Positions 8,420 through 15,661 of a stretch of 35,680 nucleotides of DNA are shown here, one piece after another (the first letter of the stretch is position 1; every line of letters begins with the position of its first letter). The position numbers were made by a program, and so were the translations under genes. Source of the stretch: Phycisphaerales bacterium (GTDB lineage: Bacteria > Planctomycetota > Phycisphaerae > Phycisphaerales > UBA1924); contig JAGQON010000034.1 of assembly GCA_020427395.1 (NCBI GenBank), positions 1-35,680 on the forward strand, read 5' to 3'. The notes under the pieces were generated by a model. The model had not been told where the DNA came from. It worked only from the letters and a program-made list of their open reading frames with translations, and did no database searches.

Positions 8420-8459
8420 ACCACAGAGCACACAGAGCACACAGAGAATCAAGTCAGAG
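8420..8459 (+). repeat. Terminal inverted repeat, left copy (GxxExxY element)
   Basis: Forty bases beginning ACCACAGAGCACAC. Its reverse complement recurs at 8858-8896 with one substitution and a small 3-for-2 difference near the inner end. Inside the repeat the unit GAGCACACA is itself repeated. It lies 10 nt upstream of the neuB ATG. Confidence 0.85.
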
Positions 8460-8470
8460 GGAGAGATGGT

Positions 8471-9619
8471 TCAGAGTGAGATGCGTTTGATCCCCGCCAT
8501 CATTGTGTGCTCGTTGAAGTTCATGAGGAGCCCCAATCGTTTTCCGCTGAGCTTGAGATAGCTCATCAGTTGTGCGAAGTGAACACGCTTGAGCCCCTCG
8601 ACAGACTTGATCTCCAGAACAACCCGATCTTCGACAACCAGATCCATTCGCAAGCCGGATCCAATCGTTCTCCCATGATACGAGACATCACAGGGCACCT
8701 GGTTCCGAACCTCGAACCCCTCTCTACTCAACTCATCCAATAAACACAGCTCATACACGGACTCCAAGAGCCCAGGCCCAAGCTCCCGATGCACCCGCAT
8801 CGCACACCCAATGATCGCATGGGTCAAGTCCGCTTCTCTCCCCACCCAAACCTTCTTCTCTGACTTCCTCTCTGTGTGCTCAGTGTGCTCTGTGGTCCCT
8901 TCTTCTGTCTTTCTCAGAACAGCATCCGCCACCAGCAGATCAATCCGCGAATCGATATCAATCACATCACCCTCTTCAGTGATCACACCTCGCCGGTCGT
9001 TCCCCAAGAAACCATGAGGCCCCTCCGGAGCACCAATCCGGCGCATCAACGCAGTCGGCGTCAACGCAATCACACCCCCGTCCGGCACCATCGCCGGGGG
9101 CAGGTCCTGCCGCCTGAAACAGTTGTGGTACAAAACCTCCCCCTCCCAGGGACGCACCTGCCCGTCATCACCGACCCGCACCGTCCACCACGGGTGATGC
9201 TTGCCCACCCGCGCGTAGCTCTGCACGCTGTCGCAGCCGGTCTCAGCCAACACCCGCACCGCATCGTCGATCAGCGACTCCGGGCGCACCGGAACATTGG
9301 CGTACAAGATCACAATCGGAACATCCGGCGCACCGACGGCCTCGTACGCATGCCGGGCCGCGTCGTCGATCGTCGCGGTGTCATGGGCCAGCTCGACCGG
9401 ACGCTCGATTACCTCGCAACCGTGCTCTCGCGCGATCTCCAACACACACGCATCGTCGCTACTCACGACCACGCGCCCGACCGATCCCGTGTTCAACGCC
9501 TGCTCAAGCGTCCACGCGATGCACGCCTTGCCCGCCACATCGGCCGTGTTCTTGCCGGGCAGACCCTTGCTCCCGCCCCGGGCGAGCACGATCGCGATGG
9601 CTCCGCTTGTTTCGCTCAC
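8471..9619 (-). CDS. neuA: CMP-nonulosonate cytidylyltransferase fused to a GxxExxY domain
   Basis: 382 aa in two parts. Residues 1 to about 238 are a complete NeuA-type cytidylyltransferase: IAIVLARGGSKGLPGKN (CTP loop), AWTLEQAL, VVVSSDD, ILYANVPVRP and DIDSRIDLLVADAVL at the usual C-terminal end. It activates the nonulosonic acid made by NeuB with CTP. From about residue 242 the frame runs through an inverted repeat (T-T-E-H-T-E-H-T-E) into a GxxExxY domain. That part has GPGLLESVYELC (the namesake motif), RMDLVVEDRVVLEIKSV (the D...ExK core of PD-(D/E)XK nucleases) and SGKRLGLLMNFN. The GTG start at 9619 overlaps the stop of the MAF gene (GTGA). A sequencing or assembly error is not needed, since the frame is open throughout. 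Whether the fusion protein is cleaved, or the second domain is made separately from an internal GTG, is unknown. Confidence 0.9.
   Translation of the reverse strand: MSETSGAIAIVLARGGSKGLPGKNTADVAGKACIAWTLEQALNTGSVGRVVVSSDDACVLEIAREHGCEVIERPVELAHDTATIDDAARHAYEAVGAPDVPIVILYANVPVRPESLIDDAVRVLAETGCDSVQSYARVGKHHPWWTVRVGDDGQVRPWEGEVLYHNCFRRQDLPPAMVPDGGVIALTPTALMRRIGAPEGPHGFLGNDRRGVITEEGDVIDIDSRIDLLVADAVLRKTEEGTTEHTEHTERKSEKKVWVGREADLTHAIIGCAMRVHRELGPGLLESVYELCLLDELSREGFEVRNQVPCDVSYHGRTIGSGLRMDLVVEDRVVLEIKSVEGLKRVHFAQLMSYLKLSGKRLGLLMNFNEHTMMAGIKRISL
8858..8896 (-). repeat. Terminal inverted repeat, right copy (GxxExxY element)
   Basis: Reverse complement of the repeat at 8420-8459, 39 bases, ending CTCTGTGGT on the plus strand. 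It is translated on the minus strand as the linker between the NeuA and GxxExxY domains. Confidence 0.85.
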
Positions 9620-12600
9620 GCCGCGGGTTCCTTCGCGCCAAGCTTGAACTCCAGCTCGCCAACACGCTGCGAGCTGCGGCCGCGCTGATACGCCCGCTCC
9701 ACGCCGTCCTCGAACGCGTTGATGATCGAGCCTTGGGCCGTGAGCGGCTTGCCGTGCTCATCAATCACCACGCCATCGCAACGGACCCGCATGATTTCCC
9801 GCGCCAGCTGCGACTGCCGCCAACCCGGTACACGCAGCGGCGTGATCCGCTGCCCGATCGCCATGCCCGGCACCGGGTCGATCACGGCGCAGCCCGTCAG
9901 CATCAGCCACTTGTCATAGAACGACTCGACCTGATCCAGCGTCTGCTCGCACCGCACCAAGTGAGCGGCCAGCCACATCGGATGCTCGCCGATCGCGTCG
10001 TACACCGCCTGCAACCGATCACAGATCGTGTCGTAGGCATCGATCCCCGCAAGCCGAAGGTACGCCTCGCGATGATCGCCGATCACATCCACGCTCAGCA
10101 CATCCAGGCCCGAATCAAGGATCTTCTCCACACCGATCCCCTCACGCACCAGATCGGTTCGCAGTTCGACGCACGCGAGGCCGTCCTCCTTAGCGAGCGT
10201 CACCAGATCGATCGCGCCCGGGTGCATCAGCGGGTCGCCCACGCCATCGAAAAGCAAACACCCGTCCTCACGCAGCGAGGCAAACTCACGCATGAGCTTG
10301 TGGGCCGTCCGCAGCTCGATGGGTGTGCGTTCGACCGCCTCTCGCGAGCGCCGCTTCCAGATGCCCCAATCGCCGCCCACGAGCCGCCCGGTGCAGGTCT
10401 CCAGCACCAGCGTGCTCGGCGATTGCGCCCGGCTGTGCTCGCGCATGGCGTGCACACACGCGATGGCGTCCGCGCCGATCGGATCGGGCAACGACGCAAA
10501 CGCCTTGCTCATCGCTCCGATCCGTTCGTAGGAATCCGCGATCGCCCGCACGCCCGCGTCACGCAGCTCCGGGCGGATCTGCACGCACACGCCCCGCACG
10601 ATTGGGTCGGACTGGGGCGCGGTGGGGAGGTAGCTGATCAGCGCGCCCAGCGTCGCGAAGTGGTTCCGGCGTCCGTTGCTCATGAGCGATTCGCTCAGCG
10701 ATCGCATCGCTCCGCTATCCACGACCATGGTGCCGATGCCCACGCACGCCTGCGAGAACGCGATGCGCCGCTCGCCGCTCTGTCGGCGCAGTCGCTCGAC
10801 CGTCTGGTCCACCAGCACCGGATCGATCATCGCCCAGTCGGCGCCGACCACAGCGAAGGCATCGATGCCGCGCTGCTGCATCACATGGGCCAGCAGCCCG
10901 GGGTGGGCCGCCTCGTCAAAGACACTCATGTACCCCAGAGACCCGCGCCAGCTCGTCGACGAACGTATCCGCGCCGCGCCCACACGAGCGGTATGCGTGC
11001 GGAGCACGCCCGCGTCGATCTCCACGATATCGATCGGATGCCGCGTCGTGAACGAGCCAAGCAGCTCACGCACGCCCAGCCTGTCCGTGGTCACGATGGT
11101 GATCCCATCGATCTGCTCGCACCGGTCGAGGCGTGCGAGTGTCGTCTGCAGTGTGTTGTGCCCGCCGAGTGATTCCGGCAGCAGCCGGGCCGACAGCGTG
11201 CGCCGCGTGCCGAGCCCGCCCGTTTCCGGGTCGACCAGCACCATCGCGTGCACCCGGTCCCGCTCATTCACCGCGTCATCAAACGAGGCATCAGGTTGTG
11301 TATCCGGCTGATCGCTCGTGATCTTCGCCTGATTCCCGCGCAGGATTTCAATCAGCGATCGGAGCTGCTCGCCTACGCTCTTGGCCGCGTCGCGTGTCCA
11401 CTCGACATTTGTGATGTCCCGCTCGATCTGCAGCCGCTGGCGTTCCATCGGGTCCGCGTGCTCGCTGCGGAGCTTGATGACCCGGTCCCGCTTGAGCCGA
11501 CGCAGCACCGCGACCTGATTCACCGACTCGATGAGACTGAACGCATCGCGCAGCCCCATCACTTCTTTCTTGGCTTTGTTGACCCGCTCGATCAGTTGCC
11601 CCACACGGCGCTGATCCGATTGGTGCTTGAGCATCTCTTCAAGCGTCCTGATCGAATCGCTGCTCCGATGCTCGATCGTCGCGCATTCTGTTGCGAGCCT
11701 GTTGAGCCGCTCGAACACCTCCGCTTCGATCGCTTCATCGCTTTTCTGGCCGAGCCCATCGGGCACCTCGCCGGCCTTTCCATACCGACCGATCACCTCA
11801 CGCAGCGTCATGATCTCAGCGCCCTGCTTGCGCACGCCGCCCTCGGTCGCGTCGATCACGCGCAGCCCGCGGGCCGTGTCGTTCTTGAACATCTGCTCGA
11901 ACTGCGCCAGGTACGAGCACATCTGCTCGTCGCTGTAGATGGGGTTGCCGAAGACATCCTGCCGCCGCTGCAGGTGCGCCCGCATCCGCGCCACGCGCTC
12001 CCACTCGAGCATCTCCAGCGTGCGGTGTGCCCCGAGCTCGCTGCCCCACACATCGTGGATGGCCGCGCCGTTCGCGTAGTACTGCCCGTCGCTGAATCCC
12101 AGGTCCTGCCCGATCAGGATGACCGGGTCGCACCCCAGATACCGCGCGAAGCTGTAGCACAGGTGCGCCACCGTCGCGCCGGCGGGCAGCTCGCCGCGAT
12201 CGCGGTGCATCGCTTCGCCAAGCAACCGATCGAGCGTGTCGTCGCTCGGGCACACCACCTCGCCCGGGAACGCAGCGAGGATCACCGGGTTCGCCTTGGG
12301 CTCGGCGATCAGGCGCACGCCCTCGACATCCTCCGCCGTGAGCCCCTCATAAAACCGACCCGAGACCTCGTGGTAGTCCAGCGCCGCCACGAAGTGCGGC
12401 CTGATCCCCATCGCCAGCATCGGTCGCAGCACCGTCTGCACCGCCACGATCACAAACCGCTCACGCACGTTCGGATCCTGCAGCAGCTGCAGGTTCTTCT
12501 CCAGGCTCGGGCCCGCAGAGACCACAATCGCCGCTCGCCCCGCGCACGCGTTGTGCAGCTCCGCGATCCCGGCCGTGCGAAGGTAGTGATCGAGATTCAT

Positions 12601-13269
12601 GATCGCGTTGCGGAAGCTCACCCGCGCGTTGGCCAGCGTCGTCACCACATGCGTGCGCGCCGCACGCAGCGCCGTCGTCAGTGTCTGCCCGAACCGATCG
12701 CTCGTATCACTCAGCCGCTGCTTGCTGGGCGGGTGTGACAGCAGCTTCACACCAAGCCCCACCAGCGCCTCGTTGCCCGCCATGACCTCGTTGCAACGCA
12801 CCGCGTCGTCCGGGTCGCACACGAGATAGAACCGCCCGGTGTTGAACAGCGCCGTGTAATCGATCCGAGACAAAACGCGCCGAAGCAGCGCCGTGTCCGG
12901 CTCATAGCACACCACCACACCAAGCTCCCCGAGGTGTGTCAGCAATGCCGCGCAGTGACGCCCAAGCCCAAACCCCTCAACACCGACCAGCGCGATCTCT
13001 TCGTGATCCACCGAGCGGGCGAGTTTCTCACCCTCGCTCACGGGTCGCCGCTTCGACGCCAAAGCCACGCCGCCCATCGTTGCGCTCAGCCCCTCCTCGG
13101 TCTGAACGAACTCGATGTCCACGAGCGCGGCGCACCGCCGGATCAGCTCCGCCTCACGCGGGCTGCGCTTGGACATCGCCGCCAGGTTCCGCTCCAGCAA
13201 CGCCGCATCGCCGTCATCTTCACGGGGCGAGCCGCCGGGGGTCATCGCGAGCAGTTCATCGAGGTTCAT
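9616..13269 (-). CDS. MAF-family (motility accessory factor) glycosyltransferase with two degenerate C-terminal domains
   Basis: 1217 aa. Residues 1-640 resemble the MAF/DUF115 (MptE-like) family, which transfers nonulosonic acids to flagellin. Visible are a helical N-terminus, VVSAGPSLEKNLQLL (about 242), VILIGQDLGFSDGQYYANGA and a basic helical segment (about 500-640). Residues about 670-930 resemble a nucleotidyltransferase fold (LGGHNTLQTTLARLDRC, ITIVTTDRLG) but lack the R-x-G-S-R-L-P-G-K loop. Residues about 945-1217 resemble a radical SAM plus SPASM protein (LLFDGVGDPLMHPGAIDLV, LDVLSVDVIGDHREAY, GVVIDEHGKPL), yet the CxxxCxxC cluster site reads ETCTGRLVGGDWG. Both C-terminal domains are therefore probably inactive (inference). 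The ATG at 13269 has GGGAG about 6 nt upstream and was preferred to a GTG at 13323. It heads the operon with neuA, neuB and neuC. Confidence 0.85.
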   Translation of the reverse strand: MNLDELLAMTPGGSPREDDGDAALLERNLAAMSKRSPREAELIRRCAALVDIEFVQTEEGLSATMGGVALASKRRPVSEGEKLARSVDHEEIALVGVEGFGLGRHCAALLTHLGELGVVVCYEPDTALLRRVLSRIDYTALFNTGRFYLVCDPDDAVRCNEVMAGNEALVGLGVKLLSHPPSKQRLSDTSDRFGQTLTTALRAARTHVVTTLANARVSFRNAIMNLDHYLRTAGIAELHNACAGRAAIVVSAGPSLEKNLQLLQDPNVRERFVIVAVQTVLRPMLAMGIRPHFVAALDYHEVSGRFYEGLTAEDVEGVRLIAEPKANPVILAAFPGEVVCPSDDTLDRLLGEAMHRDRGELPAGATVAHLCYSFARYLGCDPVILIGQDLGFSDGQYYANGAAIHDVWGSELGAHRTLEMLEWERVARMRAHLQRRQDVFGNPIYSDEQMCSYLAQFEQMFKNDTARGLRVIDATEGGVRKQGAEIMTLREVIGRYGKAGEVPDGLGQKSDEAIEAEVFERLNRLATECATIEHRSSDSIRTLEEMLKHQSDQRRVGQLIERVNKAKKEVMGLRDAFSLIESVNQVAVLRRLKRDRVIKLRSEHADPMERQRLQIERDITNVEWTRDAAKSVGEQLRSLIEILRGNQAKITSDQPDTQPDASFDDAVNERDRVHAMVLVDPETGGLGTRRTLSARLLPESLGGHNTLQTTLARLDRCEQIDGITIVTTDRLGVRELLGSFTTRHPIDIVEIDAGVLRTHTARVGAARIRSSTSWRGSLGYMSVFDEAAHPGLLAHVMQQRGIDAFAVVGADWAMIDPVLVDQTVERLRRQSGERRIAFSQACVGIGTMVVDSGAMRSLSESLMSNGRRNHFATLGALISYLPTAPQSDPIVRGVCVQIRPELRDAGVRAIADSYERIGAMSKAFASLPDPIGADAIACVHAMREHSRAQSPSTLVLETCTGRLVGGDWGIWKRRSREAVERTPIELRTAHKLMREFASLREDGCLLFDGVGDPLMHPGAIDLVTLAKEDGLACVELRTDLVREGIGVEKILDSGLDVLSVDVIGDHREAYLRLAGIDAYDTICDRLQAVYDAIGEHPMWLAAHLVRCEQTLDQVESFYDKWLMLTGCAVIDPVPGMAIGQRITPLRVPGWRQSQLAREIMRVRCDGVVIDEHGKPLTAQGSIINAFEDGVERAYQRGRSSQRVGELEFKLGAKEPAA

Positions 13270-13345
13270 TCGGGCTCCCGTCCACGCGCCAGTTCCTGTC
13301 GCATCCGCCGCAATACGGCGCACGCATCGCGCGTTCTTCCCCGAG

Positions 13346-13353
13346 TTATCGGC
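13346..13353 (-). promoter_or_regulatory. Possible sigma-28 (FliA) -10 element for the MAF-neuABC operon
   Basis: The minus strand carries GCCGATAA, an 8/8 match to the sigma-28 -10 box, 77 nt before the MAF ATG. The -35 position does not show TAAA; the nearest candidate, GAAA, is spaced wrongly. The flagellar context (flgM 2 kb away) makes it worth testing, but one box alone is weak evidence. Confidence 0.35.
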
Positions 13354-13407
13354 CTAATTTCCCCTTTCGCTCCATGTTCTCACAACCCGCCGCGCAACTT
13401 CTGCGAA

Positions 13408-13413
13408 TACCCT
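13408..13413 (+). promoter_or_regulatory. TANNNT -10 element, leaderless type
   Basis: TACCCT is 7 nt before the ATG at 13421, with no Shine-Dalgarno between. It would drive the membrane protein gene divergently from the MAF operon. Confidence 0.45.
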
Positions 13414-13420
13414 CCGCGAG

Positions 13421-14047
13421 ATGCAACAGAACCTCATCGAACCCAGCCTGCCGCCGCTCCCCCAGCCCTCCGCCTTCGAGCACTGGATCCTCGAACAGCA
13501 GCTCTGGCCCGCGATCGCGCTCACGGTGCTCGGGATCATCGCCATCAATGTTCTGCGCTCCATCCCCAGTGCTGCCAAGCACCGCTTCACCGTGGCTGGC
13601 GTGCTTGTGCTGCTCGCCGTTGGTGTCTTTATCACCGGTGCCAGCGTCGTCACCCAGCGTGAGCTGCTTCAGGATCGCTCCCGCCAGCTTGTCCAGAGCG
13701 TCGCCGACCGCGACCCCCAGGCCCTGCGGGCCATGCTCGACGATCGATGCGTGCTCCAATCCCGCTTCGGTTCTGCCACAATCGCCGATCGCATCGTCGA
13801 GCTCGCCATCACCCGAAACCCCGGCGTCGTTGCCAGCGCCGAGGTCGGCAAGGTCAACGCCGGGCTCTACGGCCCGCAGGTCGCCGCCACCCAGATCCGG
13901 GTGCGCACCGAGGGCTCCATGCTCCCATCGCTCAGCTGGTGGCGCGTCGAATGGCAACGCGCAGATGCCGACAACGCCGACTGGCTCGTGAGCCATATCG
14001 AGCCAATCTGGGTCCAGGGCATCAACAACCCATCGGGCAGCAACTAA
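13421..14047 (+). CDS. Two-helix membrane protein with an NTF2-like soluble domain
   Basis: 208 aa. A proline-rich N-terminus is followed by two membrane spans (about 29-47, WPAIALTVLGIIAINV, and about 56-78, FTVAGVLVLLAVGVFITG). The soluble part (about 82-205) starts QSVADRDPQALRAMLDDRC, a phrase typical of SnoaL/NTF2-like folds, and contains WWRVEWQRADADNADWLV. No catalytic residues can be named and the function is unknown. It is divergent from the MAF operon over 151 nt and converges with the lipoprotein gene, whose stop is only 17 nt away. Confidence 0.8.
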   Translation: MQQNLIEPSLPPLPQPSAFEHWILEQQLWPAIALTVLGIIAINVLRSIPSAAKHRFTVAGVLVLLAVGVFITGASVVTQRELLQDRSRQLVQSVADRDPQALRAMLDDRCVLQSRFGSATIADRIVELAITRNPGVVASAEVGKVNAGLYGPQVAATQIRVRTEGSMLPSLSWWRVEWQRADADNADWLVSHIEPIWVQGINNPSGSN

Positions 14048-14064
14048 ACCTGTGTTCCCGGCAG

Positions 14065-15039
14065 TTACTTCTCGGGGATCGCCACGAGCTGGCTCGACTG
14101 CATCCGCTTGTCGATCCCGCTCTCGGTGCGACGGGTTTCCTTGATCCCCTGCCCGTTGAGCAGGTTGTTGGGGAACTTCTCACGCGTCGCCTTCAATCGC
14201 GGCGACTGATACGCGGGATACACCGTCGAATCGAAGTCCTTCTCCCCGAACACCCCAACCGTCACCATGCTCCGTGAAGGTGAGTGGTAGTAGAACGCCG
14301 TATCGCCCTGGCTCCGCAAGTCCCGCACCGCCTTCTCAGCCGCCTGCCGATACGCCTTGAGCTCCTCAGGCGAGGGGGTCTGGTAGTCGTTCCGCCCGTA
14401 CACACCGACCTGCAGCGTGTACACGGCTTGCTTCCCGTACCGCTTCTTGACCGTTCGCAGATCGAACGCCGGGTTCGAGCCCATCAGCGCATCGCCAGAA
14501 GGCGGACGCACGATCGCGCTCTCGAAGGGCTTAGTCCCCAGCATATCCGTCCCCCGAACACGCACGAGCTCCTTCTCGGCCGCATCACGCCCGAGGAAGT
14601 TTCCATAGGCGATCACCAGCCCGTCGCTCCGCTCATCGATAAACGCCTCTCGGAGCCGGGTCTCCTCCTGAATCACCCGCAGCAACTGCTGGGCACGAGC
14701 CATGTCGCCACTCTCGATCTTGGTCAGCACAATGCTCCACCCACCGATCAGGTTGCTGCTCTCCCCACCCGAAGTGGTGGTCGTCGCGTTGCCCTGCTCC
14801 CAGATCGGCTGATCGTCATCGAGCGGGGGTCGATCGGTGATTGGCTCAGGCGAAAACACTGAACTAGACTGATCTGTATAATAATCGTTCCGATCCGGTT
14901 CACGCGCCTGATCGCCACCGCAACCAACCAGCAGAATCGAGGCGTACAGCCCTAAAACGGGCACAAGCCCGGGTCTGACCATGTTCGGGCGATACCCGAA
15001 CAAAGAAAAAACGCCCTTGTGATCGGTGGTTTTCTTCAT
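14065..15039 (-). CDS. Lipoprotein with two SPOR-like repeats
   Basis: 324 aa with a lipobox LVGC near residue 40, so it is probably a lipid-anchored envelope protein. Two segments look like SPOR-type peptidoglycan-binding repeats. The first is WSIVLTKIESGDMARAQQLL with GLVIAYGNF, and the second is YTLQVGVYGRND with AFYYHSPSRSMVTVGVF; each has the V-Q/L-V-G-x-F strand pairs of SPOR. The linker after the Cys is acidic and Thr/Ser-rich. The start is uncertain: 15039 (MKK, chosen), 15075, or 14982, which would give the most typical short lipoprotein signal (MVRPG) and is preceded by a small hairpin. It is divergent from flgM. SPOR proteins usually act in cell division or envelope remodelling; the family assignment is by eye. 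Confidence 0.72.
   Translation of the reverse strand: MKKTTDHKGVFSLFGYRPNMVRPGLVPVLGLYASILLVGCGGDQAREPDRNDYYTDQSSSVFSPEPITDRPPLDDDQPIWEQGNATTTTSGGESSNLIGGWSIVLTKIESGDMARAQQLLRVIQEETRLREAFIDERSDGLVIAYGNFLGRDAAEKELVRVRGTDMLGTKPFESAIVRPPSGDALMGSNPAFDLRTVKKRYGKQAVYTLQVGVYGRNDYQTPSPEELKAYRQAAEKAVRDLRSQGDTAFYYHSPSRSMVTVGVFGEKDFDSTVYPAYQSPRLKATREKFPNNLLNGQGIKETRRTESGIDKRMQSSQLVAIPEK
14983..15001. repeat. Short perfect inverted repeat within the lipoprotein start region
   Basis: GTTCGGG-CGATA-CCCGAAC, 7-bp arms, lies immediately upstream of the alternative ATG at 14982. It may be chance within coding DNA, or could affect initiation there. Confidence 0.35.
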
Positions 15040-15270
15040 GTCGCAGATCTCTGTTCGGGTCGGAGTGGTGTTCATGGTGTTCTGCTTATCCGTAAATCAA
15101 GTCACTGCAGTTGCTTAGTCGTGGAAACTCAATTTTCATCGATTTTTGAGTCTTCCTGCTTTATGCTCCGATACAGAAGCAAGGGATGGATGGAACGGTG
15201 GTTTCATCAACAACATGTAGTGGTGTCCAGGTGGTGGGCACGCAGAGGACACAAGAAAAGAGGCAAGTGA

Positions 15271-15576
15271 ATGAGTGACATCTCTTCAATCAACTCATCG
15301 TCGGGGCTTCGTGTTCGTCGGGTCAGCGTAGACCCCTCGAATGTGAACCTGAGCGGCGCTGAGGAAGTACGGGGCCGTGGTGGGGCTCGTACTTCTGACC
15401 GTGTTGAGCTCTCGCGAGCAGCGAAGTATCTGAGCCAGCTCCGAGCTGAACCCGAGCAGCGCACCGACCTGATCAACCGCGTTCGCGCCGAGATCGAGTC
15501 GGGCACCTACCTGAGCGACGACAAGCTCGATCAAGCCGCCGACCAGCTGCTTGATGATATCAACCTCGAGTTCTGA
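15271..15576 (+). CDS. flgM: Anti-sigma-28 factor FlgM
   Basis: 101 aa, normal FlgM size. The C-terminal half has the family pattern: SDRVELSRAAKYLSQL, RTDLINRVRAEIESGTYLSDDKLDQAADQLLDDI. FlgM binds the flagellar sigma factor (FliA, sigma-28) and is exported through the flagellum once the hook is complete, releasing late gene expression. The N-terminal 45 residues are disordered-looking and Ser/Arg-rich, as expected for an exported protein. The ATG has AGAGG about 8 nt upstream. It stands alone between a divergent lipoprotein gene and a strong terminator. Its presence implies a flagellated organism and gives context to the MAF and nonulosonic acid genes nearby. Confidence 0.9.
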   Translation: MSDISSINSSSGLRVRRVSVDPSNVNLSGAEEVRGRGGARTSDRVELSRAAKYLSQLRAEPEQRTDLINRVRAEIESGTYLSDDKLDQAADQLLDDINLEF

Positions 15577-15601
15577 TTCGAGGCACACCACAAACCAAGA
15601 G

Positions 15602-15629
15602 AACGCCCCGCATCCGCGGGGCGTTTTTT
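15602..15629 (+). terminator. Intrinsic terminator after flgM
   Basis: Perfect 10-bp GC-rich stem (AACGCCCCGC / GCGGGGCGTT) with a 4-nt loop ATCC and a T6 tract. It lies 25 nt after the flgM stop and 33 nt before the end of the convergent kinase gene. Confidence 0.93.
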
Positions 15630-15661
15630 CATCTGCCTTGGTCGTCATACATGCGAGCGGA

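Larger units (their letters stand above)
8420..8896 (-). mobile_element. Small inverted-repeat element carrying a GxxExxY gene
   Basis: About 477 bp bounded by about 40-bp imperfect inverted repeats (8420-8459 and 8858-8896). It contains only a GxxExxY-family coding sequence, in frame with neuA. The base composition is lower in GC than the flanks. No transposase is present and no target-site duplication is evident, so how it moved is unknown. The repeat translates as T-T-E-H-T-E-H-T-E within neuA. I recall similar peptides next to GxxExxY domains in other planctomycete-type genomes, but could not check this here. Confidence 0.6.

Noticed and set aside
8410..8442. Upstream neuB start reading M-C-S-V-C-S-V-V
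   Set aside because: Those codons are a reading of the inverted repeat; the NeuB family starts at the later ATG at 8409.
8400..8900. Insertion sequence with transposase, or target-site duplication at the GxxExxY element
   Set aside because: No transposase is encoded, and the flanks (TTTT and CCCTTC) show no convincing direct repeat.
9607..12738. Two long plus-strand frames opposite the MAF gene
   Set aside because: Arg/His/Pro-rich shadow translations; the minus strand carries clear motifs and coupled starts.
15119..15180. Possible sigma-28 promoter for flgM (TCCGATAC)
   Set aside because: Two mismatches in the -10 and no TAAA at 15 nt; not better than chance.
15220..15260. Sigma-54-like GG/GC pair and the GTGTCC/GGACAC repeat before flgM
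   Set aside because: Spacing and flanking bases do not fit TGGCAC-N5-TTGC, and the 6-bp repeat arms are short.
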